From contig JAACZX010000145.1 of NCBI GenBank assembly GCA_009996555.1, positions 1 through 6,317 of the forward strand: a stretch of 6,317 bases of DNA, read 5' to 3'. Origin of the DNA: Chitinophagaceae bacterium (GTDB lineage: Bacteria; Bacteroidota; Bacteroidia; Chitinophagales; Chitinophagaceae). The notes beneath the pieces were generated by a model, which saw nothing but the letters and a program-made list of their open reading frames with translations, was not told the DNA's origin and made no database searches. Below, piece after piece: positions 1-5,078 of this stretch. Numbering within the stretch: position 1 is the stretch's first letter; each line of letters starts with the position of its first letter. The position numbers were made by a program, and so were the translations under genes.

Positions 1-253
1 AATTTTTAATAAAGAAAAGCAGGTGCGTGATTTGCAACGCCGCCGTTTTGGTTTTGAAGGCGACTACTTCCGTAAAAAGCAGGAACTCGTGAAACCCATA
101 CAGGACAAGGTTTACAACGCAGTTCAACGCCTTGCAACAGAAAGATTATACGACTTTATTTTGGATAAAAGTGAAGGAATTACCGTTATATTTGCCGACC
201 CTAAACTTGACAAAAGCGACGATGTGCTGAAGATCCTGGGTGTTAAACTTTAA
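1..253 (+). CDS. OmpH/Skp-like periplasmic chaperone, 3' part only
   Basis: This is the last 83 residues of a gene that begins left of the window; the frame is open from base 2 to the TAA at 251-253. OmpH/Skp proteins are periplasmic chaperones that hold unfolded outer-membrane proteins on their way to the Bam complex. Visible here are a charged helical stretch rich in Arg, Lys, Gln and Glu (DLQRRRFGFEGDYF, then QELVKPIQDKVYNAVQRLA) and the family's C-terminal beta segment with a DPKLDKSDDVLK tail. A GTG at 23 could be read as a start, but the coiled-coil sequence continues upstream of it, so this is a truncated view and not a small gene. A second paralogue follows after 67 bases with no terminator between, which suggests one transcript. 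In Bacteroidota such pairs commonly lie downstream of bamA; that gene would be outside the window. Confidence 0.85.
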   Translation, partial: IFNKEKQVRDLQRRRFGFEGDYFRKKQELVKPIQDKVYNAVQRLATERLYDFILDKSEGITVIFADPKLDKSDDVLKILGVKL

Positions 254-320
254 TCAAAACCCGGCCTGAGCACAACCAAAAGGGATCTTTAGTACAACTT
301 TATTAAAACAAAAAACAGAA

Positions 321-836
321 ATGAAAAAGATTATTGTTCTGGCAGTTGTAGCAATTATGGGAACAGCTGCTACCGTGAATGCCCAAAAGATTGGACACAT
401 CAACACCAACGATCTGCTGGTAGCGATGCCTGAAACCAAAAAAGCACAGGAGAAATTAAAAGTAACACAGGATTCATTGAACGTAGTTTACGGTGAATTA
501 CTTAAAGAGTTTCAAGAGAAAGACAGCGTTTTGAGAATAGACTCAGGAAAGTGGACGCCTGCAATTAAACAGATACGTTTCAAAGAACATAATGATCTTT
601 ACGAGGCTGTACAGCAATATTCTACTACTGCACAGCAGTTTTTGCAGCAAAAAGAACAGGAAGTGTTTGCACCAGTACAGAAACTTGCTTTGGATGCCAT
701 TCAAACTGTAGCAAAAGCAAACGGTTATACTTACGTTATTTCAAGAGAAGCTTTGCTGGTAGTACCAACTTCTGATGATCTTTTACCATTGGTGAAAAAG
801 CATTTGAAGATTGTTGATACACCTGCAGCAAAATAA
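321..836 (+). CDS. OmpH/Skp-like periplasmic chaperone (second paralogue)
   Basis: The product has 171 residues and is predicted to be a periplasmic chaperone for outer-membrane proteins. Residues 1-21 form a clear Sec signal peptide: MKK, a hydrophobic core, then VNA before the likely cleavage at A21/Q22. The mature protein opens with the typical KIGHINTNDLL strand followed by MPETKKAQEKLK. A long charged helical region spans about residues 35-115 and includes QQYSTTAQQFLQQKEQEVFAPV. The C-terminal part has the family's strand YTYVISREALLVV and ends in a Lys/Ala-rich tail. The length fits OmpH proteins (about 160-190 residues). The ATG at 321 sits in an A-rich context without a Shine-Dalgarno sequence, as usual in Bacteroidota. 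A strong terminator follows 19 bases after the stop, so this is the last gene of its transcript. The family is confident; which outer-membrane clients it serves cannot be told. Confidence 0.9.
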   Translation: MKKIIVLAVVAIMGTAATVNAQKIGHINTNDLLVAMPETKKAQEKLKVTQDSLNVVYGELLKEFQEKDSVLRIDSGKWTPAIKQIRFKEHNDLYEAVQQYSTTAQQFLQQKEQEVFAPVQKLALDAIQTVAKANGYTYVISREALLVVPTSDDLLPLVKKHLKIVDTPAAK

Positions 837-855
837 TTATTGCTGAAATGAATTG

Positions 856-885
856 ATCCCGCTGTTGTACAGCGGGATTTTTTTT
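856..885 (+). terminator. Rho-independent terminator after the ompH pair
   Basis: A perfect 9-bp stem, ATCCCGCTG (856-864) paired with CAGCGGGAT (870-878), encloses the loop TTGTA. It runs straight into eight T residues (878-885). This is a textbook intrinsic terminator and closes the ompH unit. The next gene, murI, starts only 17 bases downstream, so murI needs its own promoter or must rely on readthrough. Confidence 0.93.
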
Positions 886-890
886 GTGCT

Positions 891-898
891 TACATTAG
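891..898 (+). promoter_or_regulatory. Possible -7 element of murI
   Basis: TACATTAG matches the Bacteroidota -7 consensus TAnnTTTG at all fixed positions but one. It lies between the T-run of the preceding terminator and the murI ATG, leaving only four bases before the start codon. If used, the murI mRNA would be nearly or fully leaderless. No convincing -33 element is seen at the expected distance. Confidence 0.4.
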
Positions 899-902
899 CA
901 TT

Positions 903-1730
903 ATGCATTCCGGACCAATTGGCATATTCGATTCTGGTTATGGCGGCTTAACTGTAATGAAAGAGATCGTTCAGCAGTTGCCGCAATACAACTATATCTA
1001 CCTCGGGGATAATGCCCGTGCACCTTATGGTACACGCAGTTTTGAAACGGTTTATCGTTACACGCTTGAATGTGTGGAATGGTTTTTCAAACAAGGTTGT
1101 CCGTTGGTTATTCTTGCATGCAACACGGCCTCTGCAAAAGCATTACGCAGCATACAGCAAAACGACCTGCAGCATCTGAATCCAAACAACAGAGTGTTGG
1201 GTGTTATTCGCCCAACAGCAGAAGTGATCGGGCAATACAGCCAAACAAAAAATGTGGGTGTGCTGGCAACTGCAGGCACCGTGCAATCGGGTTCGTATGA
1301 AATAGAGATCACAAAGTTTTACCCCGAAGCAAACGTGTACCAGCAAGCTTGCCCCATGTGGGTGCCATTGATCGAAAACAATGAACATGAAAGTGCGGGT
1401 GCCGATTATTTTGTAAAGGAGTATGTTGATGCATTGCTGCAGCAATCGAATAAGATTGATACGGTTTTGCTGGGCTGCACGCATTACCCCTTGCTGCATA
1501 AAAAAATAAAAGAACAACTGCCCGATGCTGTGCAATTACTTTCGCAAGGGAAAATTGTAGCTGAAAGCCTGGCCGATTACCTGCAGCGCCATCCTGGAAT
1601 AGAGGAGCGCCTTTCAAAGGGTGCGGAACGGAGATTCTTTACCACCGATTCGGTGGCCGATTTTGATAAACATGCCGGGTTGTTTTACGGAGCTGAAGTG
1701 CATTCGGCGCATGTGGAGCTGGTTAATTAA
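903..1730 (+). CDS. murI: Glutamate racemase
   Basis: MurI interconverts L- and D-glutamate in the cytoplasm and supplies D-Glu for the peptidoglycan stem peptide (the MurD substrate). The 275-residue product has all family hallmarks: GIFDSGYGGLTV near the N terminus (Asp10, Ser11), LGDNARAPYG (about 34-43), ACNTASA with catalytic Cys73, and GCTHYPLL with the second catalytic Cys192 and its neighbour His194. The C-terminal FFTTDS contributes a further conserved segment. The length is normal (about 260-280). The ATG at 903 places the FDSG motif at the expected distance from the N terminus. The gene stands directly behind the ompH pair, an order common in Bacteroidota, but the intervening terminator suggests separate transcription. 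No U-rich terminator follows; the next feature is a multi-hairpin repeat. Confidence 0.97.
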   Translation: MHSGPIGIFDSGYGGLTVMKEIVQQLPQYNYIYLGDNARAPYGTRSFETVYRYTLECVEWFFKQGCPLVILACNTASAKALRSIQQNDLQHLNPNNRVLGVIRPTAEVIGQYSQTKNVGVLATAGTVQSGSYEIEITKFYPEANVYQQACPMWVPLIENNEHESAGADYFVKEYVDALLQQSNKIDTVLLGCTHYPLLHKKIKEQLPDAVQLLSQGKIVAESLADYLQRHPGIEERLSKGAERRFFTTDSVADFDKHAGLFYGAEVHSAHVELVN

Positions 1731-1736
1731 AGGAAA

Positions 1737-1905
1737 CCATCCCAACCCCTCCAGAGAGGGGAAAACCCAGCAACTAAATAGTTATCAGCTTTATCAAAAT
1801 CATCAGCATCAAAAACTGCTGTAATGAGGGCGGCTCGCCTATCCCCTCTTGGGAGGGGAAACGCAGGGTGTTGCGCAGCGGAGTAACGAAAAGGGGTGGG
1901 TTGAT
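1737..1905. repeat. Structured intergenic repeat with GGGG/CCCC hairpins
   Basis: This element begins six bases after murI and holds at least five short dyads in a row. CCCCTC-caga-GAGGGG lies at 1746-1761, AACTA-aa-TAGTT at 1772-1783, CAGCA/TGCTG at 1804-1821, GGCG-gct-CGCC at 1829-1839, and CCCCTC-ttgg-GAGGGG at 1843-1858. The ends are roughly inverted to each other: CATCCCAACCCC on the left, GGGGTGGGTTGATG on the right. Short C4/G4 hairpins of this type are scattered between genes in many Bacteroidota genomes, so I read this as a dispersed, possibly MITE-like, repeat. Its copy number cannot be seen here. Right of about 1905 the boundary is unclear and the element may reach about 1960. No T-run follows either strong stem, so it is not an obvious intrinsic terminator. 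Confidence 0.6.
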
Positions 1906-2124
1906 GATAGATGTACTGAATGCACAAGGGATTGCGACGCAACGAACGATGCCAGATGTACCAGTGCCGGTATTTAAATTTTCTTCTTTCAAACTCACTG
2001 TTTTCGGGCAGTTTCCCCTACCTTTGCCGTCCTTTCACAAACAGCGGGAAGTGGTGTTCTCACTGGGTGATTTTAAATTTCCGGTTTCTCCCCGGTATTT
2101 TTTAAAGAAGTAAAACAGCAAACA
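1906..2124. other. Gene-free rpmH upstream region and leader
   Basis: I find no credible gene here; the open frames lack any recognisable protein and cross the repeat. It holds two copies of AGATGTAC (1909-1916 and 1954-1961), the likely rpmH -7 element (2019-2026) and a leader of about 90 bases. Near its end, CCGG (2081-2084) and CCGG (2092-2095) can form a weak 4-bp stem just before TATTTTTT (2096-2103). This resembles a very weak attenuator but is not compelling. Confidence 0.5.
2019..2026 (+). promoter_or_regulatory. Likely -7 promoter element for rpmH
   Basis: TACCTTTG is an exact match to the Bacteroidota sigma-ABfrA -7 consensus TAnnTTTG and is followed by C, a frequent extension. It would start transcription at about 2032, giving rpmH an untranslated leader of roughly 90 bases. 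A clean -33 TTTG is missing; CTG at 1998-2000 is the nearest candidate. Confidence 0.6.
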
Positions 2125-2292
2125 ATGCCAGGAAAAAAACGCACATACCAGCCTTCGAAGCGTCGCAGAAAAACCACACATGGTTTTCGTAAGCGTATGC
2201 AGGATGCTAATGGCCGCAAAGTGTTAAACAGCCGCCGTGCAAAGGGTCGTCATAAGCTCACAGTATCTGATGAGCGAGGCGCTAAGAAATAA
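2125..2292 (+). CDS. rpmH: 50S ribosomal protein L34
   Basis: L34 is a small, very basic protein of the large ribosomal subunit. The 55-codon product starts [20 protein letters not shown], continues [20 protein letters not shown] and ends [15 protein letters not shown]. The [15 protein letters not shown] and [13 protein letters not shown] blocks are the family signature over nearly its whole length. The protein is a little longer than the 44-47 residues of many bacteria, because of a three-residue PGK insertion after Met and a short C-terminal tail. The ATG at 2125 is the only sensible start, and the preceding bases are A-rich without a Shine-Dalgarno sequence. It sits upstream of rnpA as in most bacteria, but here a terminator and a separate promoter-like element lie between the two. 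Confidence 0.97.
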   Translation: MPGKKRTYQPSKRRRKTTHGFRKRMQDANGRKVLNSRRAKGRHKLTVSDERGAKK

Positions 2293-2320
2293 GCACTTGT
2301 AATAACAACAAGATATTTTG

Positions 2321-2348
2321 AGTCCCGACTTTCCGGTCGGGACTTTTT
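2321..2348 (+). terminator. Rho-independent terminator between rpmH and rnpA
   Basis: AGTCCCGAC (2321-2329) pairs perfectly with GTCGGGACT (2336-2344) around the loop TTTCCG and is followed by a T-run (2344-2348). It lies 28 bases after the rpmH stop. It should end most rpmH transcripts and so uncouples L34 expression from rnpA. Confidence 0.9.
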
Positions 2349-2405
2349 ATTTGCCCCCATCCCCGCCGAAGTTTACATTCGGGGTTATAAAACCTGAAGG
2401 GGAGT

Positions 2406-2413
2406 TATTTTTG
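2406..2413 (+). promoter_or_regulatory. Likely -7 promoter element for rnpA-yidD
   Basis: TATTTTTG is an exact TAnnTTTG match and is followed by C. The proposed rnpA start TTG lies 12 bases further on, at 2426. Transcription would therefore begin only a few bases upstream of the coding region. No clear -33 element is visible. The position just after the rpmH terminator supports a separate rnpA promoter. Confidence 0.6.
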
Positions 2414-2425
2414 CAATCTCAGATC

Positions 2426-2833
2426 TTGGAAAAAGCAACACGATATACATTAGGCAAACAGGAGCGGATGAAAAGCCGCAAACAGATCGAGCACCTGTTT
2501 AAAGCAGGCAAAGCAGTTTCGGCACAGCCGCTGCGTTTGTATTATGTGTTGCAACCCCTGCCTGCCGATGCATGCGCTTTATTATTTGGTGTTGCTGTAG
2601 GCACCAAACATTTTAAACGGGCCGTGCATCGCAACCGTGTAAAGCGCTTGATTCGTGAAGCATGGCGTTTACAGAAAAATGAACTGCAACAGCAGTTACA
2701 GCAAAGTGGTTTGCAAATGCAGGTGTTTGTGCTTTATACCGGAAAAGAACTTCCCGAATATCAGCTCATCTATGACAAGACAACAATAGCTTTGCAAAAA
2801 CTCGAAGAACTTCGTGTGCAGTCAGCATCTTGA
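2426..2833 (+). CDS. rnpA: Ribonuclease P protein component
   Basis: RnpA is the protein subunit of RNase P; with the M1 RNA it removes 5' leaders from pre-tRNAs. From the TTG at 2426 the product has 135 residues. It opens [20 protein letters not shown], matching the conserved N-terminal helix, and continues [11 protein letters not shown] and PLRLYY. The RNA-binding signature [18 protein letters not shown] covers about residues 64-81. The open frame extends further left to about 2318, but that part runs through the rpmH terminator and promoter and is Pro/Phe-rich unlike the family, so I exclude it. An ATG at 2468 would delete the conserved TLGKQER segment. TTG 2411 is possible but overlaps the promoter element. 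The 3' end overlaps yidD by 20 bases, implying co-transcription. Confidence 0.92.
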   Translation: MEKATRYTLGKQERMKSRKQIEHLFKAGKAVSAQPLRLYYVLQPLPADACALLFGVAVGTKHFKRAVHRNRVKRLIREAWRLQKNELQQQLQQSGLQMQVFVLYTGKELPEYQLIYDKTTIALQKLEELRVQSAS

Positions 2834-3080
2834 TACTACTCCGCAAAAAAGCAGCAAACTGAAAACGGTGCTGAGCTTTCCGTTTATATTGCTCATCAAA
2901 TTTTATCAGTACGTCATCAGTCCGGCAATTGGCCCCAAGTGCAGATATACACCCACCTGCAGCCAATATGGTTTAGAAGCGTTTAAAAAATACGGACCCA
3001 TTAAAGGATTCTGGTTAACTGCAAAACGGGTGAGTAAATGTCATCCATGGGGTGGAAGTGGTTATGATCCTTTGCCTTAA
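2814..3080 (+). CDS. yidD: Membrane protein insertion efficiency factor YidD
   Basis: YidD is a small, inner-membrane-associated protein that assists YidC in membrane protein insertion. The product has 88 residues from GTG 2814. The diagnostic stretch is [19 protein letters not shown], then [18 protein letters not shown] and [17 protein letters not shown], with the conserved cysteines at 43, 49 and 76. The segment before it ([14 protein letters not shown]) is amphipathic or hydrophobic and fits membrane association. GTG 2814 overlaps the end of rnpA by 20 bases; a GTG at 2868 would give a shorter protein of 70 residues that still keeps the domain, so the start is uncertain. The rnpA-yidD order is widespread, but no yidC follows here: the next gene converges from the other strand four bases away. 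Confidence 0.92.
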   Translation: MCSQHLDTTPQKSSKLKTVLSFPFILLIKFYQYVISPAIGPKCRYTPTCSQYGLEAFKKYGPIKGFWLTAKRVSKCHPWGGSGYDPLP

Positions 3081-3084
3081 TGCA

Positions 3085-3564
3085 TCAGAACAAATAAGCC
3101 ATCACCGCTTCATCTACATACTGATCTTTACTTTTTAAGTACGTGTATTTTTTCAGCACACCTTCGTGATGGAAACCTGCTTTTAAATAAAGCTGAATTG
3201 CTTTTTCGTTATTGGTGGCAACTGTTAATTCAATACGCACATAGCCTTGCTGTTTTGCATACGCAATAATTTCTTCCATCATTTTTAAGCCATATCCTTT
3301 ACCTGCTTCTTCCGGATCAATGGCTACTCCGCCGAGGTAGGCGATATGTGCATTACGAAACCGTTGCGGCATCAGTTTAAACATACCAATGTCTTCACCA
3401 TTTTCTTCAAAAATATACAGCACGCCTTTGTGCTGCAGTTCATCAAACACGGCATGAAAATCTTCCTGCTGCATGTACTCGTACAACAGGTAAGGATTTA
3501 CCTGCGGATGCATATACAGGTAATGGAGAAAATGAAAATCGTTGGAGTTTGCTTTGCGAATCAT
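3085..3564 (-). CDS. GNAT-family N-acetyltransferase
   Basis: This 159-residue cytoplasmic enzyme should transfer an acetyl group from acetyl-CoA to an unknown amine. Motif A is clear: YLGGVAIDPEEAGKGYG (about residues 76-92), with the AGKGYG pyrophosphate-binding loop and the following helix LKMMEEIIAYAKQQG. Motif B is NNEKAIQLYLKAGF (118-131), including the usual Tyr, and it is followed by HHEGVLKKYTY. This layout resembles RimL- or phosphinothricin-type acetyltransferases that act on amino acids, peptides or small amines, but the substrate cannot be read from the sequence. The ATG at 3564 gives a normal full-length protein. It is transcribed away from tag, with 56 bases between the two starts, and its stop lies four bases from that of yidD. 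No terminator is evident at this convergent junction. Confidence 0.88.
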   Translation of the reverse strand: MIRKANSNDFHFLHYLYMHPQVNPYLLYEYMQQEDFHAVFDELQHKGVLYIFEENGEDIGMFKLMPQRFRNAHIAYLGGVAIDPEEAGKGYGLKMMEEIIAYAKQQGYVRIELTVATNNEKAIQLYLKAGFHHEGVLKKYTYLKSKDQYVDEAVMAYLF

Positions 3565-3591
3565 CTTCTTTGTTTGGGGCTGTTAAATTAC

Positions 3592-3598
3592 TACTTTG
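3592..3598 (+). promoter_or_regulatory. Possible tag promoter, near-match -7 element
   Basis: TACTTTG resembles TAnnTTTG with one spacer base missing and is followed by C. It lies in the 56-base divergent gap, 22 bases before the tag ATG. I see no good match for the opposite GNAT gene in the same gap. Confidence 0.3.
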
Positions 3599-3620
3599 CA
3601 CAGGAACCATACCACAATCG

Positions 3621-4184
3621 ATGGCAAAAGAAAAAACACGTTGCAGCTGGTGCTTAAAAGATGATCTGTACAAAGCGTATCATGATGAAGAATGGGGTAC
3701 ACCCTTACACGACGATAAGCAATTATTTGAACTGCTTTGTTTGGAAGGAGCACAGGCAGGGTTAAGCTGGTATACCGTTTTGAAGAAGCGTGAAAACTAC
3801 CGCAAAGCATTTGATGGATTTGATGCAAAGAAAATGGCGAAGTATACGAATAAGAAGAAAGAAGCTTTATTACAGGATGAAGGTATTATCCGCAACCGTT
3901 TAAAAGTAAATGCGTTTGTACTAAATGCACAAGCCTTTCTTGCTATACAAAAAGAATTCGGCAGTTTCGATAAATACATCTGGCAATTTGTGGGTGGCAA
4001 ACCTATTGTAAACAATGTACGTTCGCTGGGAGATGTTCCTGCAAAAACAACTATCTCCGATGCAATGAGTAAAGACTTGCTGAAGCGTGGGTTTAAGTTT
4101 GTTGGTTCAACTATTTGTTATGCGTTTATGCAGGCGAGTGGCATGGTAAATGACCATGTGAATGATTGCTGGAAGAAGAAGTAG
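3621..4184 (+). CDS. tag: DNA-3-methyladenine glycosylase I
   Basis: Tag removes 3-methyladenine from alkylated DNA as the first step of base excision repair. The 187-residue product follows E. coli Tag closely. It has RCSWC near the start, AYHDEEWG, ELLCLEGAQAGLSWYTVLKK, then RENYRKAF, GIIRNRLKV, and KRGFKFVGSTICYAFMQASG followed by VNDHVNDCW. The zinc site is complete: Cys8, His21, His179 and Cys183, corresponding to C4, H17, H175 and C179 of E. coli. Glu42 and Trp50 match the base-pocket residues E38 and W46. The frame is open upstream to 3549, but the ATG at 3621 starts the protein a few residues before the first zinc Cys, as in the family, and the extra sequence would overlap the divergent GNAT start. 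The stop abuts a CCCCTAAAGGGG repeat. Confidence 0.95.
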   Translation: MAKEKTRCSWCLKDDLYKAYHDEEWGTPLHDDKQLFELLCLEGAQAGLSWYTVLKKRENYRKAFDGFDAKKMAKYTNKKKEALLQDEGIIRNRLKVNAFVLNAQAFLAIQKEFGSFDKYIWQFVGGKPIVNNVRSLGDVPAKTTISDAMSKDLLKRGFKFVGSTICYAFMQASGMVNDHVNDCWKKK

Positions 4185-4185
4185 C

Positions 4186-4284
4186 CCAACCCCCTAAAGG
4201 GGAGCAAGAAAAAAACCGTTTCAAATAAGTGAAACGGTTTGAAAAGTTATAATCTTAAAAAGTCCCTTTAGGGATTTAGGGTTT
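4186..4284. repeat. CCCTAAAGGG inverted-repeat pair framing the tag-sodA gap
   Basis: The left arm (4186-4203) contains CCCAACCCCC and the near-palindrome CCCCTAAAGGGG (4191-4202). The right arm (4263-4281) reads TCCCTTTAGGGATTTAGGG, which aligns with the reverse complement of the left arm with few differences. Between the arms is the sodA terminator. The right arm overlaps the last codons and the stop of sodA. TAAAGGGG-type arms are frequent in Bacteroidota intergenic regions, so this is probably a dispersed element; its genomic copy number is not visible here. Confidence 0.55.
4209..4240 (-). terminator. Rho-independent terminator of sodA
   Basis: AAACCGTTTCA (4213-4223) and TGAAACGGTTT (4230-4240) form a perfect 11-bp stem with a 6-base loop. 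On the minus strand the stem leads into seven T residues (complement of the A-run 4209-4215). It lies about 35 bases beyond the sodA stop. On the plus strand no T-run follows, so it is not an efficient tag terminator by the usual criteria. Confidence 0.9.
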
Positions 4285-4875
4285 AAAACGCTCAGCTACT
4301 TTGCTCCAGTTTACTACGTTCCAGAAAGCGCCTAAGTAATCTGCACGACGATTCTGATACTTTAAGTAGTAAGCATGTTCCCACACATCTACACCAAGGA
4401 TCGGTGTGCCTTTTACTTCAGCAACATCCATCAACGGATTATCCTGGTTAGGCGTTGACGAAACTTCAAGCTTACCATCTTTTACGATCAACCATGCCCA
4501 GCCACTGCCGAAACGTGTCATACCTGCTGCTGCAAATTTTTCTTTAAATGCATCGAACGAACCAAATGCTGCATTGATCGCATCAGCCAATGCACCTGTT
4601 GGTGTGCCACCAGCGTTTGCTGCCAGTGATTCCCAGAAGAATGTATGGTTCCAGTGACCGCCACCGTTGTTACGTACAGCAGGAGAAATGCTACCTGCCG
4701 CTGCTACCAGTTGCTCCAGCGTTTTGCCTTCGTGTTCTGTACCGGCAATTGCTTTGTTGAGGTTGTCAACATAAGCCTGGTGGTGTTTACCGTGATGTAT
4801 CTGCATGGTGGTTGTGTCGATATGGGGTTCCAATGCATCATGTGCATAAGGAAGAGGTGCTAATGTAAATGCCAT
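4276..4875 (-). CDS. sodA: Superoxide dismutase, Fe/Mn family (Mn-type residues)
   Basis: The enzyme converts superoxide to O2 and H2O2, probably in the cytoplasm since no signal peptide is present. The 199-residue product begins [20 protein letters not shown]. All four metal ligands are present: His27 (MQIHHGKHH), His77 ([10 protein letters not shown]), Asp163 and His167 ([11 protein letters not shown]). Gly73, four residues before His77, and Gln144 in the NQDNPL motif match the outer-sphere pattern of Mn-SOD and not that of Fe-SOD, where a Gln stands at the Gly position. I infer Mn or cambialistic use, which needs biochemical proof. The frame stays open upstream for 86 codons, but that part crosses a terminator and the promoter, so ATG 4875 is the start. 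The stop codon lies inside a repeat arm. Confidence 0.96.
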   Translation of the reverse strand: MAFTLAPLPYAHDALEPHIDTTTMQIHHGKHHQAYVDNLNKAIAGTEHEGKTLEQLVAAAGSISPAVRNNGGGHWNHTFFWESLAANAGGTPTGALADAINAAFGSFDAFKEKFAAAGMTRFGSGWAWLIVKDGKLEVSSTPNQDNPLMDVAEVKGTPILGVDVWEHAYYLKYQNRRADYLGAFWNVVNWSKVAERFKP

Positions 4876-4914
4876 GTTCTTGAATTTAAGATTTACGAAA
4901 TTGTTTATGGAGAA

Positions 4915-4922
4915 CAAATGTA
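4915..4922 (-). promoter_or_regulatory. Likely -7 promoter element of sodA
   Basis: On the minus strand TACATTTG is an exact TAnnTTTG match, 39 bases before the sodA ATG. This would give a leader of about 30 bases. The -33 TTTG is not seen at the usual spacing; a TTG occurs 15 bases upstream, which is short. A dyad lies immediately upstream. Confidence 0.65.
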
Positions 4923-4924
4923 CA

Positions 4925-4947
4925 AACAGAACGGGTACAATTCTGTT
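4925..4947. promoter_or_regulatory. Inverted repeat upstream of the sodA -7 element (candidate operator)
   Basis: AACAGAA (4925-4931) and TTCTGTT (4941-4947) form a perfect 7-bp dyad with a 9-base spacer. It occupies the span between the sodA -7 element and the place where the -33 element would lie. Such a position would suit a repressor that blocks RNA polymerase. The regulator is unknown. Confidence 0.45.
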
Positions 4948-4950
4948 CAT

Positions 4951-5000
4951 ATCTCGACTCCGCCCGATATTTCGAAACATCCTACGACGGCGCTCAGGAT
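4951..5000. repeat. Degenerate CGACTCCGC-type repeat, two copies
   Basis: CTCGACTCCGCCCGAT (4953-4968) and CTACGACGGCGCTCAGGAT (4982-5000) look like diverged copies of a CTTCGACTCCGCTCAGGAT-like sequence. I recognise that motif as a common intergenic repeat in Bacteroidota. The copies lie between the lipoprotein terminator and the sodA promoter region. Confidence 0.35.
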
Positions 5001-5021
5001 TTTGCTGCCCTTCATTCAGCG

Positions 5022-5054
5022 CAAAAAAGAAAGGAATGCAACGTTGCATTCCTT
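5022..5054 (-). terminator. Rho-independent terminator of the lipoprotein gene
   Basis: Positions 5031-5054 are a perfect 24-base palindrome, which folds as a 10-bp stem (AAGGAATGCA/TGCATTCCTT) with an ACGT loop. On the minus strand it is followed by a T-rich tract, TTTCTTTTTT up to about 5023. It lies 25 bases after the lipoprotein stop and separates that gene from sodA. Confidence 0.88.
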
Positions 5055-5078
5055 GTCTCCATGATGGGATACCTGGGT

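Noticed and set aside
1727..1998. Minus-strand open frames across the murI-rpmH gap
   Set aside because: They are translations of the hairpin repeat (for example FSPLWRGWDGF from the C4/G4 arm), with no sign of selection as protein.
1868..2113. An 81-codon open frame on the plus strand upstream of rpmH
   Set aside because: It starts in the repeat, spans the rpmH promoter and leader, and has no recognisable protein features.
2361..2384. CCCCG/CGGGG dyad between the rpmH terminator and the rnpA promoter
   Set aside because: The pairing is short, has competing alternatives and no T-run, so no function can be supported.
2318..2425. Upstream extension of rnpA from TTG 2318
   Set aside because: It would begin inside the rpmH terminator region and encode a Pro/Phe-rich stretch absent from RnpA proteins.
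2293..2425. Replication origin near rpmH-rnpA
   Set aside because: These genes flank oriC in many bacteria, but I saw no DnaA-box cluster and no dnaA or dnaN here.
3549..3620. Upstream extension of tag from TTG 3549
   Set aside because: It overlaps the divergent GNAT start, and known Tag proteins begin a few residues before the first zinc cysteine, as with ATG 3621.
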